From Serratia ureilytica (GTDB taxonomy: Bacteria; Pseudomonadota; Gammaproteobacteria; Enterobacterales; Enterobacteriaceae), in the NCBI RefSeq assembly GCF_013375155.1, contig NZ_JABXOF010000004.1, positions 248,001 through 312,000 on the forward strand: DNA of 64,000 bases, given 5' to 3'. Positions 55,127-64,000 of the stretch are shown in pieces. The number at the start of each line of letters is the position of its first letter. Position 1 is the first letter of the stretch. Position numbers and translations under genes: made by a program. The notes under the pieces were generated by a model. That model made no database searches. It saw only the letters and a program-made list of their open reading frames with translations, and was not told where the DNA came from.

Positions 55127-55166
55127 CGGACCGTTCCGGCACCTCCCTTTAACCACGAAAAAATAA

Positions 55167-57068
<1,902 letters not shown>

Positions 57069-57078
57069 GCCTGACCCT

Positions 57079-57104
57079 GGCCCGGTGAAACGCCGGGCCG
57101 GCTT
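57079..57104 (+). terminator. Possible terminator after parE
   Basis: Stem GGCCCGG / CCGGGCC with loop TGAAACG. The following sequence (GGCTTTCC) has only three Ts, so termination would be weak. Confidence 0.45.
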
Positions 57105-57150
57105 TCCCGCAGGGCGTTCATGCGGCGCCCGATAACCTGGGCCGGAATGC

Positions 57151-58047
57151 ATGAAGATCACGCTCGAAGAATTGCTGGCGTTCACTTCGGTGGTCGACAG
57201 CGGTTCCATCACCGCCGCCGCCGATCGGCTCGGCCAGACGACTTCCGGCATCAGCCGCGCGCTCAGCCGCCTGGAGAATAAGCTCGATACCACCCTGATG
57301 CGCCGCACTACGCGTCGCCTGGAGCTGACCGAAGAGGGGCAAAGCTTCCTGAGCCATGCGCGTACGATCATCAACTCGGTGGAAAATGCCGAAGAACAAA
57401 TGGCGGTGCGCCGGCAGATGCCGGCCGGGCGACTGCGGATCAATGCGGCTGCGCCTTTTATGGAGCACGTCATCGTGCCGCTGGTGGCGGGGTTCAGGGA
57501 ACGTTATCCGCAAATTTCGCTCGAGCTGAACACCGACAATCTGATCATCGATCTGCTGGAAAAACGCACGGATATCGCCATTCGCATCGGCGCGTTGCGC
57601 GATTCGACCATTCATGCGCGCGCGCTGGGCGCCAGCCGGTTGCGCATCCTCGCCAGCCCGGCTTATCTGCAGCAGCACGGCACGCCGCAGAGCGTGGAGG
57701 CGTTGCACCGGCATTGTCTGCTCGGTTTTACCCAGCCAGAATCGCTGAACCAGTGGCCGTTGCGCTATCGCCAGGCGCCGCATTTCGCCATCACGCCGAC
57801 GATCTCGGCGTCCAGCGGTGAAACGCTGCGGCAATTGGCGCTGCGGGGCGAGGGGATCGTACAGCTGGCAGACTTTATGACCCGACGCGATCGGGAAGCG
57901 GGCAAGTTGGTGACGTTGCTGGAGCAGGAGACGCTGGACGTGCGCCAGCCGATTAATGCGGTGTATTACCGCAATACGCAATTGGCGGCGCGCATCACCT
58001 GTTTTCTTGACTACGTCAGCGCACACATCGACGCGCAAACGTTATAA
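57151..58047 (+). CDS. LysR-family transcriptional regulator
   Basis: 298 residues, standard LysR length. The N-terminal winged HTH (about 3-62) reads LEELLAFTSVVDSGSITAAA and TTSGISRALSRLENKLD; the effector domain follows from about 90 (RLRINAAAPFMEHVIVPLV, ISLELNTDNLIIDLLEKRTD). Closest in style to the CrgA/DsdC-like group that controls neighbouring oxidoreductases. Downstream and convergent is ygiN-mdaB, a plausible but unproven target. E. coli has no such gene here (qseBC lie near mdaB instead). Confidence 0.88.
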   Translation: MKITLEELLAFTSVVDSGSITAAADRLGQTTSGISRALSRLENKLDTTLMRRTTRRLELTEEGQSFLSHARTIINSVENAEEQMAVRRQMPAGRLRINAAAPFMEHVIVPLVAGFRERYPQISLELNTDNLIIDLLEKRTDIAIRIGALRDSTIHARALGASRLRILASPAYLQQHGTPQSVEALHRHCLLGFTQPESLNQWPLRYRQAPHFAITPTISASSGETLRQLALRGEGIVQLADFMTRRDREAGKLVTLLEQETLDVRQPINAVYYRNTQLAARITCFLDYVSAHIDAQTL

Positions 58048-58055
58048 GGCAGAGC

Positions 58056-58364
58056 TTACAGGGCGTTTTCCAGAATGTAGATCTCGGTGTCCAGCACGCT
58101 GTCTTTGAGGGTGTCGCGGTGTTTGAGCATGTGCTCAATGGCCAGATGTTTTTCCAGATGCGCCATGCTTTCCCATTTCTCCAGCATGAACACCGAATCC
58201 GGCGACCGCTTCTGCCACGGCGCCTGGGTATTGCTGTCGACCATCGGCGTGTATTCGCCGCAACCCTCTTCCGCCAGCACCAGCGGCACCAGCTTTTCAA
58301 TGGCTTGCAGTACGGTGGCGCGGTGGCCGGGTTTCACTTTGATTTCTGCGATTACGGTGATCAT
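58056..58364 (-). CDS. ygiN: Quinol monooxygenase YgiN (ABM domain)
   Basis: 102 residues (E. coli 104). Antibiotic-biosynthesis-monooxygenase fold; E. coli YgiN oxidises menadiol to menadione, making a quinone cycle with MdaB. Features are MITVIAEIKVKPGHRATVLQ, EEGCGEYTPMVDS, FMLEKWESMAHLEKHLA. Lies 33 bases after mdaB, same strand. Confidence 0.93.
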   Translation of the reverse strand: MITVIAEIKVKPGHRATVLQAIEKLVPLVLAEEGCGEYTPMVDSNTQAPWQKRSPDSVFMLEKWESMAHLEKHLAIEHMLKHRDTLKDSVLDTEIYILENAL

Positions 58365-58397
58365 GCTTACCTCGTTGATGAGTATGTTCTGCGTCAG

Positions 58398-58979
58398 TTA
58401 AGCAAAAATTTTCGCCAGATGCTCGCGATAACGTGCGATGTCCGCTTCGATATCCGGTTGTTTTATCACGTCATTGCAGATAAAGGTCGGCAGCGCTTCC
58501 ATTCCCAGGAACTGGTTGGCCTTGTGGAAGTGCAGGTAAACGCCGTCGACGCCGACGCCGTGGAAGAACTGATCGGGATCGGTGAAGGCCTCCAGCGGGG
58601 CGTTCCAGGTCAGGCTCAGCAGGTATTTTTTGCCCTGGATCAGGCCGCCTGAGCCATATTTTTTGCTTTCGTCAGAACGAGAGCGGCCGTCGCTGGCATA
58701 CAGGCTGCCGTGACCGGCGGTGAACACTTCATCGATGTATTTTTTCAGGATCCAGGGTTCGCCCATCCACCAGCCCGGCATCTGGTAGATGACCGCGTCG
58801 GCCCACAGGTATTTCTTTACCTCGGCTTCGATGTCATAACCGTCGTCAACCACGGTGACCTGCACATCGTGCTGCAGATCGCGCAGGAAGCTTTCCGCCA
58901 CGTCGCTCAGGGTTTGGTTGAGTTCGCCGTTGGAATGGCCGAATTGTTTTTTAGCGTTGATAATCAGGATATTGCTCAT
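58398..58979 (-). CDS. mdaB: NADPH:quinone oxidoreductase MdaB
   Basis: 193 residues, as E. coli. FAD-binding flavodoxin-like reductase that reduces quinones by two electrons, avoiding semiquinone radicals. Features are ILIINAKKQFGHSNGELN (FAD phosphate loop), VIYQMPGWWMGEPWILKKYI and SLTWNAPLEAF. First gene of mdaB-ygiN, divergent from parC. Confidence 0.95.
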   Translation of the reverse strand: MSNILIINAKKQFGHSNGELNQTLSDVAESFLRDLQHDVQVTVVDDGYDIEAEVKKYLWADAVIYQMPGWWMGEPWILKKYIDEVFTAGHGSLYASDGRSRSDESKKYGSGGLIQGKKYLLSLTWNAPLEAFTDPDQFFHGVGVDGVYLHFHKANQFLGMEALPTFICNDVIKQPDIEADIARYREHLAKIFA

Positions 58980-59304
58980 CTTTCGCGGCTCCCGTCAGAG
59001 TTAAGATATGGCATGCTTCCCGCCGAAAAGGCGGAAACCAGCTCGCTGGCGACGAGTGTAATCGTTAGGCAGGCAAGTAAAAATGCGATCCAGCGCACAA
59101 CAGTGTTGACTGCCAGTCAATAAACGGGCCGCCAGACAGCGAAATTTTGCATAAACCGCAGCGCGCAACCGGCCGCCGCCGGCGATCCTTGCGCCAACTG
59201 TGACAGCCACCCTGCAGATGGGTTACTATCGTGGGCAGAATCGACAAGCGATGCCTTTTGTCGTCCAAGGGATTGCCAAGCCACGGTCTGAGGATAATTG
59301 AGTA
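58980..59304. other. Divergent intergenic region mdaB / parC with a perfect palindrome
   Basis: 325 bases with no credible gene. TTGACTGCCAGTCAA at 59106-59120 is a perfect inverted repeat (seven-base arms around one C), a possible operator for mdaB or parC. A sigma-70 promoter for parC is annotated separately. A GCCG-rich stretch lies at 59161-59190. Confidence 0.6.
59200..59229 (+). promoter_or_regulatory. Probable sigma-70 promoter of parC
   Basis: GTGACA (59200-59205), an 18-base spacer and TACTAT (59224-59229): five and four of six consensus matches. The start would be near 59236, leaving a leader of about 69 bases. Confidence 0.5.
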
Positions 59305-61578
59305 ATGAGTGATCTGACTCATGACGGTGTAGAGCGTTTACCGCTGCACACATTCACTGAAAACGCCTATCTGAACTATTCCATGTACGTCATCATGGAT
59401 CGGGCGTTGCCGTACATTGGCGACGGTTTGAAGCCGGTACAACGCCGCATCATCTACGCCATGTCTGAACTGGGGCTGACCAACAGCGCCAAATTCAAGA
59501 AGTCCGCCCGCACCGTGGGCGACGTGCTGGGTAAATATCACCCGCACGGCGACAGCGCGTGTTATGAAGCCATGGTGCTGATGGCGCAGCCGTTCTCGTA
59601 TCGCTATCCGCTGGTGGACGGCCAGGGGAACTGGGGTGCGCCGGACGATCCCAAGTCGTTCGCGGCGATGCGTTATACCGAATCGCGCCTGTCCAAATAC
59701 GCCGAGGTCTTGCTGGCCGAGCTGGGCCAGGGCACGGTCGACTGGATCCCGAACTTTGACGGCACGCTGCAAGAGCCGAAGATGTTGCCGGCGCGCCTGC
59801 CGAACATCCTGCTGAACGGCACCACCGGCATCGCGGTCGGCATGGCGACCGACATTCCGCCGCACAACGTGCGCGAAGTCGCCGCCGCCGCGGTGGCGCT
59901 GCTCGACAAGCCGGGCGCTTCGCTCGATGACCTGCTCGAGTTCGTACAGGGGCCGGACTTCCCGACCGAAGCCGAGATCATCACCCCGCGCGATGAAATT
60001 CGCAAAATTTACCAGAGCGGCCGCGGCTCGGTGCGCATGCGCGCCGTGTGGAAGAAAGAGGATGGCAGCGCGGTGATCACCGCCTTGCCGCATCAGGTTT
60101 CCGGCGCCAAGGTGCTGGAGCAGATAGCCAGCCAGATGCGCGCCAAGAAGCTGCCGATGGTCGAAGACCTGCGCGACGAATCCGATCACGAGAACCCGAC
60201 GCGTCTGGTGATCGTGCCACGTTCCAACCGCATCGATCTGGAGCAGGTGATGAATCACCTGTTCGCCACCACCGATCTGGAGCGCAGCTACCGCATCAAC
60301 ATGAACATGATCGGTCTGGACAACCGCCCGCAGGTGAAAGGGCTGGTGGAGATCCTCACCGAATGGCTGGCCTACCGTCGCGATACGGTGCGTCGCCGCC
60401 TGAACTACCGCCTCGAGAAGGTGCTCAAGCGCCTGCATATCCTCGAAGGTTTGCTGGTGGCGTTCCTCAACATCGACGAGGTGATCCACATTATCCGCAG
60501 CGAGGATGAGCCGAAGCCGGTGCTGATGCAGCGCTTCGGCATCTCCGATACCCAGGCGGAAGCGATCCTCGAGCTGAAACTGCGTCACCTGGCCAAGCTG
60601 GAAGAGGTCAAGATCCGCGGCGAGCAGGACGAACTGGCGAAAGAGCGCGATCAGCTGCAGGCGCTGCTGGCGTCCGAACGCAAGCTGAATACGCTGATTA
60701 AGAAAGAGATCCAGGCCGATGCGCAGACCTACGGCGACGATCGCCGTTCGCCGCTGACCGAGCGCGCGGAAGCCAAGGCGATGAGCGAGCACGACTTCGT
60801 GCCGTCCGAGCCGGTGACCATCGTGCTGTCGGAAATGGGCTGGGTGCGCAGCGCCAAGGGCCATGACATCGATCCGACCGGGTTGAGCTACAAGGCCGGC
60901 GACAGCTTCCGCGGCGCGGCGCGCGGCAAGAGCAATCAGCCGGTGGTGTTTATCGACTCTACCGGGCGCAGCTATGCGCTCGATCCGATGACGCTGCCTT
61001 CGGCGCGCGGGCAGGGCGAGCCGCTGACCGGCAAGCTGACGCCGCCGCCGGGCGCCACCATCGAGCAGGTGCTGATGGCGGCCGACGATCAGAAGCTGCT
61101 GATGGCGTCTGACGCCGGTTACGGTTTCGTCTGCACCTTTAACGATCTGGTGGCGCGCAACCGCGCCGGCAAGGTGATGATCACGCTGCCGGACAACGCC
61201 AGAGCGCTGCCGCCGATGGAGATCCACGGCGCAGACGATATGCTGCTGTCGATCACCGCCGCCGGGCGCATGCTGATGTTCCCGGTCGCCGATCTGCCGC
61301 AGCTGTCGAAGGGCAAGGGCAACAAGATCGTCTCCATTCCGGCGGCGCAGGCCGCCGCCGGTGAAGACAAGCTGGCCTGGCTGTTCGTGCTGCCGCCGCA
61401 GGCGTCCGTCACGCTGCACGTCGGCAAACGCAAGCTGACGCTGCGTCCGGAAGATCTGCAGAAGTTCCGTGCGGAACGCGGCCGCAAGGGCACCCAACTG
61501 CCGCGCGGCCTGCAGCGCATCGATCGCGTCGAAGTGGATGCGCCGGTGCGGGCGTCGGGTGGCGACAGCGAAGAGTAA
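59305..61578 (+). CDS. parC: DNA topoisomerase IV subunit A ParC
   Basis: 757 residues (E. coli 752). DNA-cleaving subunit of topoisomerase IV. The catalytic tyrosine is in [11 protein letters not shown] (Y124; E. coli Y120). The quinolone region [16 protein letters not shown] has the unmutated S84 and E88 (E. coli S80, E84; this protein has four extra N-terminal residues). The C-terminal beta-propeller carries degenerate repeats that bind DNA (from about 490). Separated from parE by the LysR and mdaB-ygiN genes. Confidence 0.98.
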   Translation: MSDLTHDGVERLPLHTFTENAYLNYSMYVIMDRALPYIGDGLKPVQRRIIYAMSELGLTNSAKFKKSARTVGDVLGKYHPHGDSACYEAMVLMAQPFSYRYPLVDGQGNWGAPDDPKSFAAMRYTESRLSKYAEVLLAELGQGTVDWIPNFDGTLQEPKMLPARLPNILLNGTTGIAVGMATDIPPHNVREVAAAAVALLDKPGASLDDLLEFVQGPDFPTEAEIITPRDEIRKIYQSGRGSVRMRAVWKKEDGSAVITALPHQVSGAKVLEQIASQMRAKKLPMVEDLRDESDHENPTRLVIVPRSNRIDLEQVMNHLFATTDLERSYRINMNMIGLDNRPQVKGLVEILTEWLAYRRDTVRRRLNYRLEKVLKRLHILEGLLVAFLNIDEVIHIIRSEDEPKPVLMQRFGISDTQAEAILELKLRHLAKLEEVKIRGEQDELAKERDQLQALLASERKLNTLIKKEIQADAQTYGDDRRSPLTERAEAKAMSEHDFVPSEPVTIVLSEMGWVRSAKGHDIDPTGLSYKAGDSFRGAARGKSNQPVVFIDSTGRSYALDPMTLPSARGQGEPLTGKLTPPPGATIEQVLMAADDQKLLMASDAGYGFVCTFNDLVARNRAGKVMITLPDNARALPPMEIHGADDMLLSITAAGRMLMFPVADLPQLSKGKGNKIVSIPAAQAAAGEDKLAWLFVLPPQASVTLHVGKRKLTLRPEDLQKFRAERGRKGTQLPRGLQRIDRVEVDAPVRASGGDSEE

Positions 61579-61824
61579 GCGTTGGCACCAGCGTTAACGG
61601 GCGGTCGCAGCATGCTGTGGCCGCCTTATTTATTTTTGCTGGCGTTTATTTTCCAAATAGTTAACATTTCTGCGCATAAAATTATTGTGCGTACTGCCGC
61701 CTGGCGGGAAAATAGCGAGAAATGCAGGCGACATAGGCGTGCTTTCCGCCTGGTCGGCAAATAATGAGTAAAGGAATCTGCGCAGCGAAGTAAACTGCGT
61801 TGGCAGTGTGCTAATGAGGTTGTT

Positions 61825-62559
61825 ATGTTATTGATTTTGCGTGCCGTTCTCGCCACTCTTTTCTGTATTCTGGTGTGTATTTTCGGTTCGGTTTATTGCT
61901 TGTTCAGTCCGCGTAATCCTCGCCATGTGGCGACCTTCGGCCATCTTTTCGGCCGTCTGTCGACGCTGTTCGGCATCAAGGTTGAAACCCGCGTGCCGGC
62001 CGATGCGGCCAACAACGGCAACTGCATCTATATCGCCAACCACCAAAATAACTACGACATGGTGACGGCCTCTAATATCGTGCAGCCGCGCACCGTGACG
62101 GTCGGTAAAAAAAGTCTGGTGTGGATCCCGTTTTTCGGCCCGCTGTATTGGCTGACCGGTAATCTGCTGATAGATCGTGATAATCGCGCCAAGGCGCACG
62201 GCACCATCGCCCAGGTGGCGGAGCAGTTCAAGAAGAAAGACATTTCGATCTGGATGTTCCCGGAAGGGACCCGCAGCCGCGGCCGTGGGCTGATGCCGTT
62301 TAAAACCGGCGCGTTCCACGCGGCCATCGCCGCCGGCGTGCCGATTGTGCCTATCTGTGTATCCACCACCAGCGGTAATATAAATCTTAATCGCTGGAAT
62401 AACGGCCATGTGATCGTCGAGATGTTGGCGCCGGTGGATACCAGCAAATACGGCAAAGAAAACGTGCGCGAGCTGGCGGCCCATTGCCGCGAGCTGATGG
62501 AGGCGAAAATCGCCGAATTGGACGCCGAAGTCGCCCAGCGCAACGCCGCCAAAAAATAA
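61825..62559 (+). CDS. plsC: 1-acyl-sn-glycerol-3-phosphate acyltransferase PlsC
   Basis: 244 residues (E. coli 245). Second acylation in phospholipid synthesis, making phosphatidic acid. N-terminal membrane segment (about 4-28). The catalytic H-X4-D is H73-D78 in NHQNNYD and the substrate motif is FPEGTRSRGRG. GTGCTAATGAGG precedes the ATG. Next to parC as in E. coli. Confidence 0.97.
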   Translation: MLLILRAVLATLFCILVCIFGSVYCLFSPRNPRHVATFGHLFGRLSTLFGIKVETRVPADAANNGNCIYIANHQNNYDMVTASNIVQPRTVTVGKKSLVWIPFFGPLYWLTGNLLIDRDNRAKAHGTIAQVAEQFKKKDISIWMFPEGTRSRGRGLMPFKTGAFHAAIAAGVPIVPICVSTTSGNINLNRWNNGHVIVEMLAPVDTSKYGKENVRELAAHCRELMEAKIAELDAEVAQRNAAKK

Positions 62560-62691
62560 GAGTCTACCGGCTTCAAAGAAGAGTTTTTTAATTGGCGTTC
62601 AGCGCCGTTAACGCCTGAGCGCCTGCTAATCTTGATTGGCGGGCGTTTGGGTTTTGCACACGGTTTAGTTATTGCTTTTCATGGAGAAAAT

Positions 62692-64000
62692 ATGTCACTC
62701 AGTCGACGTCAGTTTTTACAGGCATCGGGCCTGGCGCTGTGCGCGGGCGCCGTGCCGCTGAGGGCTGAGGCGAGCGGAACGCAGACCCCATTACCCATTC
62801 CCCCGCTGCTGGAGTCTCGCCGCGGTCAGCCGCTGTTCCTGACCTTGCAGCGCGCCCACTGGGCGTTTATGGATAACCGCAAAGCGGCGGTGTGGGGCAT
62901 CAACGGCATGTACCTGGGGCCGACGGTGCGGGTTTACAGCGGCGACGACGTCAAACTGATCTACAGCAACCGCCTGCAGGAGCCGGTGGCGATGACCATC
63001 AGCGGTCTGCAGGTGCCGGGCACGCTGATGGGCGGCGCGCCGCGCATGATGTCGCCCAACGTCGACTGGTCGCCGGTGCTGCCCATTCGTCAGGCGGCGG
63101 CTACCTGCTGGTACCACGCCAATACGCCAAACCGCATGGCGCCGCATGTGTATAACGGGCTGGCCGGATTGTGGCTGGTGGAGGATGCCGTCAGCAAAGC
63201 GCTGCCGCTGCCCAACCACTACGGCGTCGACGATTTCCCGCTGATCATTCAGGACAAACGCTTCGATAACTTCGGCACGCCGCAATACGATGCGCCGTCG
63301 CAGGGCGGCTTCGTCGGCGATACGCTGTTGGTCAACGGCGTGCAAAACCCGTATGTCGACGTGTCGCGCGGCTGGGTGCGTTTGCGTTTGCTCAACGCCT
63401 CCAACGCGCGGCGTTATACCCTGCAGCTCAGCGACGGGCGGCCGTTCAACGTGATCGCCAGCGATCAGGGCTTCCTGCCTGCGCCGGTTGCGGTGCAGCA
63501 GCTGTCGTTGGCGCCGGGCGAGCGCCGGGAAGTGCTGATCGACATGTCGAAGGGCGACGAGGTGACCATCACCGCCGGTGAAGCGGCGGGCATCATGGAT
63601 CGCCTGCGCGGCCTGTTCGAGCCGTCGAGCATTCTGGTGTCCACCCAGGTGCTGACGCTGCGCCCGACCGGCCTGCTGCCGCTGGTGACCGACAACCTGC
63701 CGATGCGCCTGCTGGCGGATCAGCTGTTGGACGGCAGCGCCAGCCGCACCCGCGATTTCCGTCTGGGCGACGGCGGCGTCGGCATCAACGGCGCAATTTG
63801 GGACATGAACCGCATCGACGTACAGGCGCAGCAAGGCACCTGGGAACGCTGGAACATTCATGCGGATACGCCGCAGTCGTTCCATATTCAGGGCGTGCAG
63901 TTCCTGATTAAACGCGTCAACGGCGCGCAGCCGATGGCGGAAGATCGCGGCTGGAAGGATACCGTCTGGGTCGATGGCGACGTCGAGCTGCTGGTGTATT
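62692..64000 (+). CDS. ftsP: Cell division protein FtsP (SufI), truncated by window end
   Basis: Open from ATG 62692 to the edge, 436 codons of about 470. Periplasmic multicopper-oxidase-fold protein that protects the divisome under stress; it lacks the copper ligands. Twin-arginine signal SRRQFLQASG at 4-13. Further motifs are NGMYLGPTVRVYSGDDVKLI, WYHANTPNRMAPHVYNGLAG and SNARRYTLQLSDGRPF. GGAGAAA precedes the start. Follows plsC after 132 bases. Confidence 0.94.
   Translation, partial: MSLSRRQFLQASGLALCAGAVPLRAEASGTQTPLPIPPLLESRRGQPLFLTLQRAHWAFMDNRKAAVWGINGMYLGPTVRVYSGDDVKLIYSNRLQEPVAMTISGLQVPGTLMGGAPRMMSPNVDWSPVLPIRQAAATCWYHANTPNRMAPHVYNGLAGLWLVEDAVSKALPLPNHYGVDDFPLIIQDKRFDNFGTPQYDAPSQGGFVGDTLLVNGVQNPYVDVSRGWVRLRLLNASNARRYTLQLSDGRPFNVIASDQGFLPAPVAVQQLSLAPGERREVLIDMSKGDEVTITAGEAAGIMDRLRGLFEPSSILVSTQVLTLRPTGLLPLVTDNLPMRLLADQLLDGSASRTRDFRLGDGGVGINGAIWDMNRIDVQAQQGTWERWNIHADTPQSFHIQGVQFLIKRVNGAQPMAEDRGWKDTVWVDGDVELLVY

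Noticed and set aside
59338-61497. 719-codon open frame opposite parC
   Set aside because: Antisense shadow; parC is certain. The same applies to the long frame 55221-57473 opposite parE.
62791-63885. 364-codon frame opposite ftsP
   Set aside because: ftsP with its Tat signal is clear on the plus strand although it runs off the window; the antisense frame has no recognisable feature.

Overview
The window is a stretch of enterobacterial chromosome carrying the late half of a P2-type prophage. The host genes follow the Escherichia coli order (mug, rpoD, dnaG, rpsU, tsaD, plsY, folB, uppP, cca, ygiM, ygiF, glnE, hldE, ubiK, ribB, then ygiD, ygiC, ygiB, tolC, nudF, yqiB, cpdA, yqiA, parE, parC, plsC, ftsP). 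The DNA is GC-rich and the proteins are close to, but clearly different from, the E. coli ones. A Serratia-like species (Yersiniaceae) fits best; this is inference from gene order, base composition and remembered family sequences.

Positions 1-21261: prophage. The left edge cuts the portal gene (Q). The portal and terminase ATPase (Q, P) read leftwards. Everything else reads rightwards in the P2 order: O N M L X, a lysis cassette (holin, SAR endolysin, overlapping spanins), R S, V, a small membrane ORF, W J I H G, FI FII E/E' T U D, and ogr. Three Ogr-type boxes drive four late transcription units (P leftwards and O from one symmetric box, then V and F). Ogr, encoded last, is their activator. 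Integrase, repressor and replication genes must lie left of the window. The right end abuts the 3' end of a tRNA-Ile2 gene (ileX type, anticodon CAT).

Positions 21262-44009: housekeeping core. This holds uracil repair (mug), the macromolecular synthesis operon (rpsU-dnaG-rpoD, leftward), t6A synthesis (tsaD), phospholipid and undecaprenyl-phosphate metabolism (plsY, uppP), folate (folB), tRNA CCA addition (cca), glutamine synthetase control (glnE), heptose activation for LPS (hldE), ubiquinone assembly (ubiK) and riboflavin (ribB behind an FMN riboswitch). An alkaline phosphatase, a DOPA-dioxygenase-type protein and ygiC-ygiB follow.

Positions 44010-50760: a dihydroxyacetone/glycerol regulon (gldA-dhaK-dhaL-dhaM, with dhaR convergent) sits between ygiB and tolC, which are neighbours in E. 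coli. GldA makes dihydroxyacetone from glycerol, and DhaKLM phosphorylates it with PEP-derived phosphate. DhaR is a degenerate AAA+ activator. Upstream of gldA are two matching 17-bp perfect palindromes whose centres are 32 bp apart, the best operator candidates in the window.

Positions 50765-64000: tolC (with a mar/sox/rob-type box) diverges from nudF-yqiB-cpdA-yqiA-parE. Then come a LysR regulator, ygiN and mdaB, parC, plsC and the start of ftsP, which runs off the right edge.

No wholly novel system was found. The points most worth a second look are the predicted leaderless late transcripts of phage genes P and V, the paired palindromes before gldA, the P1-Lyz-like cysteine-regulated endolysin, and the placement and architecture of the dha regulon.
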